From contig NC_058338.1 in NCBI RefSeq assembly GCF_905475395.1, positions 2,171,001 to 2,235,000 on the forward strand: a stretch of 64,000 bases of DNA. The letters are read 5' to 3'. Below the pieces are notes generated by a model that saw only the letters and a list, made by a program, of their open reading frames with translations, was not told the DNA's origin and did no database searches. This document shows, piece after piece, positions 1 through 10,500 of this stretch. Position numbers and translations under genes: made by a program. Position 1 is the first letter of the stretch. The number at the start of each line of letters is the position of its first letter. The DNA is from Chrysoperla carnea (lineage: Eukaryota > Arthropoda > Insecta > Neuroptera > Chrysopidae).

Positions 1-165
1 TCAATTAATTAATTATTTAGTAAAGGTAAGTATTAAGTTAATTATATGATTATAATAAATAAATAATTATATTAATAACAAAGACAGATTAGCTGTGTGG
101 TTAGTGCTCTTGCATAAAAGTCGAAAGGATGCTGGTTCGTATCCTGGTAGGGTTAACATTTTTTT

Positions 166-203
<38 letters not shown>

Positions 204-450
204 TAAATAAATAAAAATTGTTATATATTTTAAATTTTGTTTTATTTTTTAAATTTACAATCCTATTTTTTCTTTCAGAACAAAATTATCAATTAATTAA
301 TTATTTAGTAAAGGTAAGTAAGTATTAAGTTAATTATATGATTATAATAAATAAATAATTATGTTAATTAATAAGACAGATTGTGTGGTTAGTGCTCTAG
401 CATTCAAGACGAAAGGATGCTGGTTCGTATCCTGGTAGGGTTAACATTTT
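1..450. repeat. Direct repeat of about 288 bp carrying two tRNA-headed SINE copies
   Basis: The block starting at base 1 is repeated starting at base 289, including the lead-in TCAATTAATTAATTATTTAG. Each copy then carries a tRNA-like head (about 83-157 and 374-446) with a B-box-like GGTTCGTATCC at 134-144 and 422-432, followed by a T-rich stretch; the long T run is at about 157-203. The second head lacks a few bases of the A-box region. This suggests a SINE unit that was duplicated with its flank. The left end may continue beyond the window. Confidence 0.6.
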
Positions 451-631
451 TTACTTTTTCATTAAACGAATTTTTCTTGATGTTAAAAATTTTCCACTTT
501 TTTTATAGTTTAAATTATTTATATACCCCGCCCAATTGTCATAAAAACGTCAGTTATACATATGTCATAAATCATTATTCTGTCAGGAGGTGGGAATTTA
601 AATAATCATAAATCAATCATTTAAAATCATG

Positions 632-1020
632 TTCTCTTGTTACAAAATATTAAAAATTATGTAAAAAATGTTAAAATTTGAAATTTTGTAACAGGAGAAT
701 ATGTCATAGAGTTAATCTTACTCATATTCTCCTATTACAAAATACTAAAATTTTTATTTATAAAATCAAAAAATCGTTCGTTAAGACTAAAATTTCATTC
801 TTTGTAATAGGAGAACATGTCATATAGTTAATATCAATCATATTCTCCTATTACAAAATATTAAAATTTTTATTTATAAAATCAAAAATCGTTCGTTAAG
901 AGTAAAATTTGATTCTTTGTAATAGGAGAACATGTCATATAGTTAATATCAATCATATTCTCCTATTACAAAATATTAAAAAAATACTTATTTTTTAAGA
1001 TTTTGTAATAGGAGAATATG
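632..1020. repeat. Tandem array of four palindromic units (period about 116 bp)
   Basis: TTCTCCTATTACAAAATATT and its reverse complement alternate four times: about 632-701, 725-820, 841-935 and 957-1020. Each pair could fold into a hairpin with an AT-rich loop. The two central units are nearly identical, including ATCAAAAATCGTTCG in the loop. Similar flanks (TGTCATAAATCATT ... GGTGGGAATT) lie at about 562-600 and 1068-1112, so the array may sit inside one larger element. Confidence 0.7.
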
Positions 1021-1199
1021 TTGCTTCACAAAAAAAAAAATAATTATGTCATAAATCACTTTCCTATATATGTCATAAATCATTCTTTTATCAGGGGGTG
1101 GGAATTAAAATAATGATTTATAGCTTTTGGTTCTCATAACAATTATCTAAAAAAATGACATTTTCTCGACACAATAATTTTTTTAATTAAAAATTAAAT

Positions 1200-1276
1200 C
1201 AGATCATGCTAGATACGAACCGAGGTACTCTGGTACCGTGAGAGACTATGCTAACCACTACTCCACCTTTGACATG
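1200..1276 (-). repeat. tRNA-headed SINE fragment, reverse orientation
   Basis: Read on the minus strand, this contains GTAGTGGTTAGCATAGTCTC and a B-box-like GGTTCGTATCT at 1221-1211, the same promoter motif as the SINE copies at the start of the window. No acceptor stem pairing is visible, so it is a tRNA-derived repeat rather than a tRNA gene. Confidence 0.5.
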
Positions 1277-1576
1277 ATTTAGTTATCAATAATTTAATAT
1301 ATATACATTTTACTCACCTTTGTCAATAAAGTTGTTTTCTTAAACTTAATATTCATTTTTCTTTTACTGAACTTTTTTCATTATACTTATACCCATTATG
1401 TATTTCTTTTTACTTACCTTTTTTTAAAAGCTTACCTATAAATGAATAATTGTAGTAATATTTTGTTAAAAATGTTCTGTTTGATATTCCTGAAATCGAT
1501 GAAAGGGATAAAAGATAAAGGTAGGTATAATATTGAATAATAATAATTAAACCAGAAAAATTTATAAAAACGATAT

Positions 1577-1582
1577 TTTATT
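1577..1582 (-). promoter_or_regulatory. Candidate poly(A) signal for the 10-finger zinc-finger gene
   Basis: AATAAA on the minus strand, about 245 bases beyond the stop codon of the zinc-finger gene. In such AT-rich DNA the motif is common, so this is only a candidate. Confidence 0.3.
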
Positions 1583-1659
1583 TTATATATTTGTACATAT
1601 TTCACCTAAAATAAATATGAATTAATAATAGTTATTTTATACAGCATAAATCATTTTTC

Positions 1660-1760
1660 GGGATAACGTTTTCCATGATGGATTTGACCTAAGCAATTTC
1701 CTCAGTTGTTGATACGTTTAAAATCATTTGACACTCACATCTATGTAACTTTAATCTCTC
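1660..1760 (+). repeat. Dispersed repeat, GATTTGACCCAAGCAATTACC family, diverged copy
   Basis: GGATTTGACCTAAGCAATTTCCTCAG followed by AAATCATTTGACACTCA matches better-preserved copies near 15.1, 16.5 and 18.0 kb. No coding capacity or terminal repeat is visible. Confidence 0.5.
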
Positions 1761-1824
1761 TGACTAGATTAAGTTGACTGAATGTTCCTCCAGGTCCTAT
1801 AAACACGTTTCAAAAAAAAATTGT

Positions 1825-2991
1825 TCAAAAATTTTCATCGGATATTTCTTCTTTAATTAAAACATGTTCAATTTTGATAATTTCCTTTGATATTTCTTCT
1901 TTAATTTCTACATGTTCCAATGTAACAGTTTCAGATTTAACATTCAAAGGTTTTTCACGAAAATGAATTCTTTTATGTCTATTTAAACTCTGTTGCTGAT
2001 TAAATACCTTATTACAAAAATCACATGAAAATGGTTTTTCCCCGGTATGTGTTCGTTTATGTGCAGTTAAATCACTTCTCTGGAAAAATCGTTTATCACA
2101 AATTTCACATCGAAATGGTTTTTCTCGACCGGTATGCGTTCCTTTATGTTTAATTAAATTATATTTATTATTAAATAATTTATTACAAATTTCACATGAA
2201 AATGGTTTTTCCCCGGTATGAATAAGTTTATGTTTAATTAATCCATGTTTAAAAGTAAATTTTCGATCACACACATCACATTTAAAACGCTTTTCACCGG
2301 TATGAATTCGAAAATGTATAATTAAATTACTGTTAAAAGTAAAAGTTTTATTACAAATTTCACATGAGTACGGCTTTTTCCCGGTATGAATTAGTTGATG
2401 TGTTGTTAAATTACTTTGTGATTTATATTTTTTATCACAAATATCACATGAAAATGGTTTATCCCCCGTATGCGTTCGTTTATGTATAATTAATTCGTTT
2501 TGGCGGAAAAATCGTTTATTACAAATTTCACATGTAAATAATTTTTCTTGAATATGAATCCTACTTTTATGTGTTGTTAAACTTTGTTGCTGACTAAATG
2601 TTTTATCACAAACTTCACAAGAAAATGGTTTTTCACCAGTATGTGTTCGTTTATGAACAACTAAGGTGCTATGACAACTAAATTTTCGATCACAAATTAC
2701 ACATGAATAAGGTTTTTCTCCGGTATGAGTTCGTTTATGAACAGTTAAATTACTATTATTAATAAATTTTTTATCACAAATTTCACATATAAAATTTTTT
2801 TCTGCACTCTGAGTTCTTAATTGGGGCTTCTGAGGATGTGTTCCATGTTCAGTTTCGTTGGTTTCTTCTTGCATTTTTTCTTTAAACAGCACATGTTCAA
2901 AAGTTTCTTCCGGTATTTCTTCTTCAATTAATACATCTTTCATTGTAAAAGTTCCGTCAGGTATTTCTTCTTTAATTCTTACAAACTCCAT
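1825..2991 (-). CDS. C2H2 zinc-finger protein with ten fingers and IKEE-rich ends
   Basis: This encodes a 388-residue protein in one uninterrupted exon. Ten classical Cys2-His2 fingers run from about residue 68 to 345, joined mostly by TGEKP-type linkers, which points to sequence-specific DNA binding in the nucleus. The third finger has an extra residue between its two histidines and finger 9 has a TGREKP linker. There is no KRAB, BTB or ZAD domain. Both ends are acidic and carry related short repeats of the form V-x-IKEEI or close variants: two clear IKEE copies lie in the C-terminal tail, one at the N-terminus, with degraded relatives beside it. IKEE fits the hydrophobic-K-x-E consensus for SUMO attachment, so modification is possible but inferred. 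The start is the first in-frame ATG. Lineage-specific expansion of such genes is common in insects, so I give no orthologue. Confidence 0.9.
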   Translation of the reverse strand: MEFVRIKEEIPDGTFTMKDVLIEEEIPEETFEHVLFKEKMQEETNETEHGTHPQKPQLRTQSAEKNFICEICDKKFINNSNLTVHKRTHTGEKPYSCVICDRKFSCHSTLVVHKRTHTGEKPFSCEVCDKTFSQQQSLTTHKSRIHIQEKLFTCEICNKRFFRQNELIIHKRTHTGDKPFSCDICDKKYKSQSNLTTHQLIHTGKKPYSCEICNKTFTFNSNLIIHFRIHTGEKRFKCDVCDRKFTFKHGLIKHKLIHTGEKPFSCEICNKLFNNKYNLIKHKGTHTGREKPFRCEICDKRFFQRSDLTAHKRTHTGEKPFSCDFCNKVFNQQQSLNRHKRIHFREKPLNVKSETVTLEHVEIKEEISKEIIKIEHVLIKEEISDENF

Positions 2992-3204
2992 TGTATTACT
3001 TTCTTCAATAATTTAATTATTGTTCAGTTTAATGTTTTTCATGTTTTATTTGTTTTTATTTTGTCTACACAAGTTCCATAGCCAAGAGATAGCCAAGAAT
3101 CACTTTTATATAAATATGAAACGAATGATTATTTAATGAAAACCAAGTAAAGTAAAATAATGTTTTAGGGCATAGAGCCATCAATAAATACCAAAAAAGA
3201 AATA

Positions 3205-3450
3205 ATAATATTTTAGTACATAGAGTTCCATCTATGAACAAACACTAAAACTATTTTAAAAAAATATTTTAGTACATAGAGTTCCATCTATGAACAAATA
3301 CTAAAACTATAGATAATTCAAAAAAATATTTTTTTGAAATAGTTTTAGTATTTGTTCATAGATGGAACTCTATGTACTAAAATATTTTTTTGAAATAGTT
3401 TTAGTATTTGTTCATAGATGGCACTCTATGTACTAAAATATTTTTTTGAA
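3205..3450. repeat. Double palindrome: two direct units facing two inverted units
   Basis: A 45-base unit containing TACATAGAGTTCCATCTATG occurs twice in one orientation (about 3211-3253 and 3267-3310) and twice in the other (about 3339-3383 and 3395-3440). The arms are nearly perfect and the central spacer is only about 30 bases, so the whole region can form one long hairpin. No coding capacity. Confidence 0.75.
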
Positions 3451-3452
3451 TT

Positions 3453-3613
3453 CCTGATAGGTAAAAGAAAAAAGTATTACCGAAAATTCATTATCAGAAA
3501 GTTAGTGGACTGGAATTTTTTGGTATGAATACAGACCACTAACTTTCTAGTAACAAATTTCTAATTTCCGATTTTCGGGATGAAACCACTTACTTTTTAT
3601 TTTACCTATCAGG
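3453..3613. mobile_element. Palindromic MITE, copy A (CCTGATAGGTAAA ends)
   Basis: Begins CCTGATAGGTAAA and ends TTTACCTATCAGG, with further inner pairing (CTTACT/AAGTGG and TCAGAAAGTTAGTGG with its complement). It is 161 bp, non-coding and foldback-like. A second copy starts 14 bases after its end. Superfamily not identified. Confidence 0.6.
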
Positions 3614-3627
3614 CCATACTAGTAATT

Positions 3628-3784
3628 CCTGATAGGTAAAACAAAAACTAAGTGGTTTCATCCCGAAAATCAGAAATTAGAAAATCGTTATCAGAAAGTG
3701 GTCTGCAATTTTTTGGTGAGTATGACCTAACTTTCTGATAGTACTTCTGATTTTCGGATTGAAATCATTTATTATTTTATCAGG
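3628..3784. mobile_element. Palindromic MITE, copy B (CCTGATAGGTAAA ends)
   Basis: This shares the CCTGATAGGTAAA left end and the GTGGTTTCATCCCGAAAATC interior with copy A. Its right end is degraded to TTTTATCAGG, and a third partial left end follows at about 3794. The tandem placement suggests repeated insertion or local duplication. Confidence 0.55.
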
Positions 3785-3894
3785 TAAATAAAATCCTGAT
3801 AGGTAAATAGAAAAAAAGTGTTTTCACGCTGAAATTTTTTAAATTAAATTAAGGTCCTTTATTCTCGTTTTATTAAAACATTAAAAAATATATA

Positions 3895-4080
3895 ATTATA
3901 CATTTATTTATTCAATTCTCGCAAAATTAATATTGATAATAAAAATAGGTTAAACTTTTCTATGATAAAAATTCAGTTTACGCCGTTCTGTCATCTGGGT
4001 GAACAAAAATTTTCAGCAGCATCAAACCGTTTAAACCTTTATTACCAACATGGAGGTTAAAAACCTCCATGTTTATTACA
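3895..4080 (+). repeat. Dispersed repeat shared with 22.9-23.1 kb, ending in a short hairpin
   Basis: TCTATGATAAAAATTCAGTT and the flanking 150 bases recur at 22.95-23.1 kb, where they form part of a larger foldback element. This copy ends with the perfect hairpin AACATGGAGGTT/AACCTCCATGTT at about 4047-4075. Confidence 0.6.
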
Positions 4081-4251
4081 AACTTCAACCGAATATTTGT
4101 GAATTTAAATTTGTGAGACAGTGGTGACATCTACGTTTAGTTTATGTATGCCATTGTGAAACGTTTTTAATTATGGTCACAATAACATTAAAACTTTAGG
4201 TTCATTTGATTCGAAGGACCAGATCACATCACAGATTAATTTCGTTGAGTT

Positions 4252-5706
4252 TTAAATCTTTTGAGATTTTTCTTTGATATGAGTATGTTTATGTTCAGTT
4301 AAATTTTTTAATGAAGGAAATTTTTCCTTACAAACTTCACAAGAAAAATGAATATATTTATGCTTCGTTAAATTATTCCTTGAATTAAATTCTTGATTAC
4401 AAATTTCACACGAAAACGATGTTTCTTCATTATGCGTGTCTTTATGCTGAGTTAAATCTTGAAGTGAACTAAAATTTTGATAACAAATATCACAAGAAAA
4501 TGGATTTTCTTTGATATGAACCTGTTTATGCTGAGTTACACCTCTAAGTGTACTAAATTTTTGTTCACAAATTTCACACGAATATGGTTTCACTTCGTTA
4601 TGTGCACGTTGATGTGTATTTAAATTACTTTGTAAACTAAATTTTTCATCACATATTTCACATGAAAATGGTTTTTCACCACTATGTAAATGTTTATGTT
4701 GATTTAAATAAGTTTGTGTTGTAAATGTTTTATTACAAATATTACATGAAAATGGTTTTTCTCCGGTATGAGTTCGTAAATGTCTTTTTAAATGATTATT
4801 CGAATTAAATTTTCTGCTACAAATTTCACATGAAAATTTTGTTTGATTATTATTATGAACTTCGCGATGATGTCTAAGTATATCTTTATTATTATAAAAT
4901 TTTTTATTACAAATTCCACAAGAAAAACTTTTTTTCCCGGTGTGAATTACTTTATGTGATTCTAACGTATCTTCATTTGTATATTTTTTCTCACAAATTT
5001 CACATGTAAATGGTTTTTCGCCCGTATGTGTTCGTTTATGTCGAATTAAAAGCGATTTACGATCAAATTTTTTACCACAAAATTCACACATTAAATACTT
5101 TTCACCATTTTCACAATGAATATTTAATTTATGTTTGGTTAAATTATATTTTGATTTAAATTTTTTATCACATGGCACACAATAATAATCACTATGAAGA
5201 TTTTCATGTTTCGTTAACTCTTCTAATGTACCAAATTTTTCATGACACTCGTTACAAGAAAAATGATTTTGTTCCAAACTTTGTTTGTTCCAATCTTTCT
5301 TAGAAATATGAATTTGTTTATGTTGAAGCAAATCGATTGTTGAACTAAATCTTTGATCACAAACTGAACACAAAAATGATAATATTTCACTCAAGTTTTT
5401 TTTAGAAACTTTCTTGATCACAAAATTATTCGATGATTTTCCACCACTATGATTTTGTTTATGGTCGATTAATCGTTCGAATGAAGTAAACTTTTTATCA
5501 CAAATTGAACACAAAAAATATTGTATTTTAGTTAATTTTTTCTTAAGAACTTTCTTCGGTGATGATTTTTCTTCATTCTTTTCACATTTTTCATTTAAAT
5601 TATTTGAGACATTTTCTTTCAATGTAACGCTTTCTTCTGTAAGGTTATGTTCCATTATTTCTTTTTCAATAATACATTCTGTATTTAATTGTTTTCCAAG
5701 TTCCAT
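4252..5706 (-). CDS. C2H2 zinc-finger protein with fourteen fingers
   Basis: This encodes a 484-residue intronless protein. The first 65 residues are acidic then strongly basic (SPKKVLKKKLTK, a possible nuclear localisation signal). Fourteen Cys2-His2 fingers follow. The first three are widely spaced with long basic linkers, fingers 5-10 are joined mainly by TGEKP-like linkers, and the last four have degenerate linkers (NEVKPY, IKENPF, NEETSF, and almost none before finger 14). Canonical linkers in the middle suggest that fingers 5-10 do the tight DNA binding. It lies in the same orientation as the ten-finger gene about 1.3 kb away, and both use the FSCEICxKxF finger style, so they may be old tandem duplicates. 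No accessory repression or dimerisation domain is visible. The start is the first in-frame ATG. Confidence 0.9.
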   Translation of the reverse strand: MELGKQLNTECIIEKEIMEHNLTEESVTLKENVSNNLNEKCEKNEEKSSPKKVLKKKLTKIQYFLCSICDKKFTSFERLIDHKQNHSGGKSSNNFVIKKVSKKNLSEILSFLCSVCDQRFSSTIDLLQHKQIHISKKDWNKQSLEQNHFSCNECHEKFGTLEELTKHENLHSDYYCVPCDKKFKSKYNLTKHKLNIHCENGEKYLMCEFCGKKFDRKSLLIRHKRTHTGEKPFTCEICEKKYTNEDTLESHKVIHTGKKSFSCGICNKKFYNNKDILRHHREVHNNNQTKFSCEICSRKFNSNNHLKRHLRTHTGEKPFSCNICNKTFTTQTYLNQHKHLHSGEKPFSCEICDEKFSLQSNLNTHQRAHNEVKPYSCEICEQKFSTLRGVTQHKQVHIKENPFSCDICYQNFSSLQDLTQHKDTHNEETSFSCEICNQEFNSRNNLTKHKYIHFSCEVCKEKFPSLKNLTEHKHTHIKEKSQKI

Positions 5707-5952
5707 GTTTTCTTCTTTAATAAATAAATCGATAAATAAATTTTATTTGTCAATTTTTCTATATGTTGTGTTTATTTAAAATAATTTGACGTAAGTCGCC
5801 ATTTTGAGATAATTTATAGTCAATATTGGGTGCGTTCATGTAATCTAGGATATGGCACGTAAAAAAAATCCACGAACTCCAACTTTCTGCCGCGTAGTAA
5901 ATAAGCTCCTGAATCAATGTGGAGCATTTTCTCTGATTATATATATATATAT

Positions 5953-6315
5953 TTATGTCCTATGATCCCGAGGGGGACGTAAGGCCTCAACAAATGCTCG
6001 CCAACGAACTTGATTCTGTGCCATGGACTTGACTTCTCCCCAGGATTTGCCTTCTTCAGTAATTTCTTGCTCCAGGGTTCTTCGCCAGTTATGACGAGGT
6101 CGGCTCACCCTTCTTTTTCCTTGGGGGGTTCCAATCAAGTGCTTCTTTGGCAATGCTGTTGTTTCGCCTGAGTGTGTGACCAATCCAACCATATTTGCGT
6201 TGCTTGATGGTGTGTGCTACTGGAGTTAGGTGACAGGTGTCCAGCAGGTTTTCATTGGAAATCGTGTTGGGCCAATAAATGTTGAGGATGTGTCTGAGAC
6301 AACTGTTTATAAAGA
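5953..6315 (-). mobile_element. 5'-truncated LINE, C-terminus of an RTE-like reverse transcriptase ORF
   Basis: On the minus strand the translation runs through CLRHILNIYWPNTISNENL, then KYGWIGHTLRRNNSIAKEAL, then SRPRHNWRRTLEQEITEEGK and WGEVKSMAQNQVRWRAFVEA, ending in a stop. This order is typical of the C-terminal tail of RTE-like endonuclease-reverse transcriptase LINEs. One extra C in a run of six C (around 6127-6132) shifts the frame between the two halves. The reverse transcriptase core is absent, so it is a dead 5'-truncated copy. Confidence 0.8.
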
Positions 6316-6332
6316 CGTCCCCTTAAAGAGAA

Positions 6333-6386
6333 GATAGTGCAAATTTTTATGAGAAGCCATCTCTTCTCATAAAAATTTACACTATC
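6333..6386. repeat. Short inverted repeat (24-base arms)
   Basis: GATAGTGCAAATTTTTATGA at 6333 pairs with its near-exact complement ending at 6386 across a six-base spacer. It lies directly beside the truncated end of the RTE-like LINE. Confidence 0.6.
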
Positions 6387-6639
6387 CCCCTTATTTATTT
6401 ATTTTAGTTTTCGTAAATCAACTTGGAACCCCCTTGAGGCGCCCATCTCGTAACAAATTTTTCTTTTTCTCTTCTGACCTTTTCCCGAGACCCTAGGCAA
6501 TAATTTAATCCGCCACTGTTCAGGCGGGAGCAGAAACGTAGGTACAAATAAAATTATACGTATATAACAATGATCATATCCAACAGAAACTCCGCGTGAT
6601 CGCTTATTTTTCCGCTCCATATATTATCTATCTCTATCT

Positions 6640-7498
6640 TATCATAGAAAAATATACATACACGAGTCTTAAATTGATTAGTTCCACTTAAAAAAAATGC
6701 GAGCACGGAGAGTATCTGGTGAACATACTACAAATATTTATTTAGGATTTACATTTACATATAAAAAGTACAAAATCACATCTTAAAAAAATATTTTAAA
6801 AAAAATAACACAAAATTTAAAATTGTTCAAATAAAATGATCCAACTAACTAATTTATTGTCTAAAATAATTATCGATGTTTTATTGAAATTGAGCAACAT
6901 GATGGATTAATTCGAGATAATAAATATAAAAATATGGCCAGTTTAGAAAAAAAAAAATGAAATGTTATCAAAGAAAAAGGCACCAATGATCGAATATGAT
7001 ATTGACTAGAAAGTCATAAGTTCTACAAAATCATTTTTCACGTTATAGAACGAACGAATAGAAATAATTGAATGGTCTGTCTTTTTGAACACTGGAAATA
7101 GGAGATAGTTTTGAATGAAGGATTCGAAATATTCGAAATTTTTTGATCTGTAATTAGTATAAATATTAAAGTTGAATTCTCCAATAAATGAGATCTAGAT
7201 GAAAAGTTCTATAGTCCCCCTAAATATTTTTATTGTGGGTCCTGAAGGGGATATATTTTAAGCTCAAGAATCTTCATCATTATTTCTGTTAAAATCGTTC
7301 GATCTACACTTCGTAACAAATAAAGAAACACTTTCGTTTCGTTAAAAATACGCCATATTTGCAGTCTTTTTATATTTTACGAATTGTATAATTTCCACCT
7401 CGATTTTTCGATAGTTTTACATTTTTCTGGTTGTTTAAATTTAATTTAGTACAATAATATATTGAGCTTTATATTACATAATATACAAAATAGCTCAT
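6640..7498. other. AT-rich intergenic DNA without recognised gene
   Basis: This tract between the LINE fragment and the RhoGAP gene has no long open frame, splice-bounded exon or clear repeat structure that I can see. Its right end should hold the 3' untranslated region of the RhoGAP gene. Confidence 0.4.
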
Positions 7499-7504
7499 TT
7501 TATT
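7499..7504 (-). promoter_or_regulatory. Candidate poly(A) signal for the RhoGAP gene
   Basis: AATAAA on the minus strand 55 bases past the stop codon, a plausible distance for a short 3' untranslated region. Confidence 0.4.
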
Positions 7505-7558
7505 ATAGAGACTGTCACAGTCGTGACAGAAAAACATAATCAACATGGAAATCGACGA

Positions 7559-10500
7559 TCAACAAGCGCTCGATAACTGTTTCGTTTTCAACAAGAGTCG
7601 TGGTGAACAACGTCTTGGCGTATTTCCATTCACTTGCTGCAATCCATGGATTGCTTTCAATGGAGTTTTCGTATTGAATGGAGTTTTCTTTGCCGATAAA
7701 CTTAAACCGCTTGCAGTTTGTCGTAAATATTTTGGTGATTTTACATTCACCAATGTTTTCTTGATCTGTGGTGTAATCTTTGGTGTTGCAAATACGATTT
7801 GAGTATTCGGTGGAGGCGTCTGGAACGTTGAATCTGTTGATTTTTTGGGTAAATTTTCATAATCATTTTCTTTATTATGTTTACGATTTTTATTATTACG
7901 TTTCGTTGATGTATTCGGACTTGTTCGAGTTTTATTTTGTCGCATCAAACGACCCGATTGTCGACGATTAACAATCGATAATGATTCACAGGATGAATCT
8001 TTACTAGAATCTAATAAACCATCAAATAATTTTGCTTTTGCTAAAACCATTCCAGCATTTTGACTACGTAACTTGGCAAGTGAAGATCTTGGTCCAATTG
8101 TATTTTCATTGGATCTAGGTGTTTGGTAATCGACGGAAAAGAAACGTTCTCCACCTTTCCACGAACTGTCAATTTTTTCCGAAGATTCCTCAGTTTTTGG
8201 AGTACCTAAAGACGTTGTAACGGGAAGATAAACTTCATTGACTAATTTTGATGTATTCGGTTGTGGTAGACCTGAGAATATGGTATTTGGACGTCCACGT
8301 CGTAATGCAGATTTTGGAATTGATGATATTTCTGGATTTCCTGATAAATGCCATGAATGATTACGTTCGATACGTGAATTCTTTCGATCAAATTCTTTGG
8401 ATCGACGTCGAATTGTACCAATTTTTCGTGCACTTGGAGATCTTATAACCTTTTGTTGGTCACTATTTCGACGTATTTTTAATTCACGACTTAAACGTTT
8501 CGCTAATTGATCTGTTGACGCATTATTTAACGTACTTGACTCTTCTAATGTTTTCTCATATTCGGTTTGAACGTCTTTCACCAGGTCATTTGTAACTGTT
8601 GAAGATGATGTCGGTGGTATGTTATTAAACTCTTGAGATATACGATTTTCTATAGCTGATACACGACTTTTAATTTCTTCGTACTCCTGTTTTGGTATTC
8701 GTACAAATTCGATATCATTATTCACTTCTTCCCGATGAATTAAACTATTGTTATTTGCTAAAAATACATCGTCGTCCACATGATTTATTTCATTTTCAAT
8801 GGATCCAGTGAAGAGGGGTGGATCATTGTTGATAATGGATGCATGTGTTTGTTTCTTCTTTTTACCCCAAACAGATGCGCTACTGACAACGCTCCAACGA
8901 CGCTCTAAACGTTTCAAGGCACTTTTATCGGATGGGGTGACGATATCATCAAAACTTGATCGCTTTATTTTATGTCCACTTAATAGTGATTGTTTGGACG
9001 ATGTTTCTTGATTCCTGTCCAGAAAAAAATTAAGTTAGCAAAACGATTTCTGGTATTAATCCGAAATTATAAAGATTGCATATTCTAAACCTTAATGTTA
9101 ATACAGTCAAACTTGGTTAAGTATTTTCTTTCCCAAACCGTACCTTTATACGTCAAGATGCGACGGTTTTTCAATCAGAAATCTTCGCTATTCTGAGAAG
9201 TGCCCAGATTTGTAACACCAAAGGTTTCAGTGGGACACATATCAGCATCTTCTCAGATAGTTTAGGCCACAATCCGGACCATTTGAGACGTCAAGATTTC
9301 AATTAAGGATAGTCTTTGAATGCTTCAAGCGCAGAATAACAGATTGTCAGACTGATTTGCGTATCGGGCAACTTTGGCGTTGAAGGAAATGAAGCACTGA
9401 ACTCGCTGGCACGAGAGGTATCGCTTCAAACGTCTCTTTCAACGGAGGCTTTCATTTCCATAGCAAGATGCTTCGTAATTTACCGAATCAACGAATGGCT
9501 ACGACAAGTCCATCGTGATTGACTTGACAGGCCACTGTTAATTGAATTTTCACCCTCCGGAGAAGGGTCTTCATCTACTTAAAATAGTATCTAAGAACAG
9601 GAAAAATCTTGTCTTCGAGTGACAGTTAGGTTCTAAGGACCTATTTTCGGAACCCCTCTTACGTATTATTATTAAGAAGGACTTAACCAATTTTGTCTGT
9701 GTGTTATTTCCCAAAAATCTCAAGATGAAAGCTATTCCCATGCAGCAATTAATAATGAATCTTTATATATTTCCAAGTATCGGAAAGCAATTTAAAAAAA
9801 AAAAAAAAAAACAATGTCATGATGAATTTGTGCAAATCCCATTGGAATGATTTCCAAATAAAATAAGAAACTTACGGAGGTGCAACTACTGTTTTAGAAA
9901 TTGGTGTTGAAGTAGCAAACCATTTGCCAAACGTATTTCTCCTGAATATATTATAAAGTTAATTAGAAAGTAATCCTGAATATACTGAAATCTATTAAGG
10001 TTGTTATGAAGAAAGTACTATTTAATGACAAATAAGACTTACACGGATTTCGAAATTTCGCATATGAATCAATACTATTTAACGATGGTTATAATATGTA
10101 CTAGGTGTGCCAGGGTTTATCCTGGTACAAATATTTTTTATATTTTTAATAACTACAAGTATTTTGCACTTTCATGGAAATTAATTTGTATAATTTGTTC
10201 GTTTAGAGTTCTACTTTTGAAATATCTCGGTGTGAAAGCTTAAAACTTGATCAAAATATCAGTCACACCAGTAAAATATTTCTGCCAGGATAAAACCCTG
10301 GAACACTCTATGCGTTTTGCATGAGTGAATTGAACAGTGAGTCCACATTTCACCTTTTTAACAACCTTACAATTAAAATAATAATAATTTTTTCAAAGGA
10401 ATTTATGTTTTAAACTGTTTTTCGATCCCGCTTAATATTTTTTTTAGAGAAAACGTTTCTATCGCACTAATAATAAAGATACTAATCTTGTAAAAAAACG

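Noticed and set aside
6399-6620. A 73-codon minus-strand frame with PPEQWRIKLLPRVSGKGQKR
   Set aside because: It looks like a common repeat-derived translation; no domain, splice context or homology could be supported.
7545-9011. Plus-strand open frames opposite RhoGAP exon 6
   Set aside because: They are antisense shadows of a real minus-strand exon with conserved protein features.
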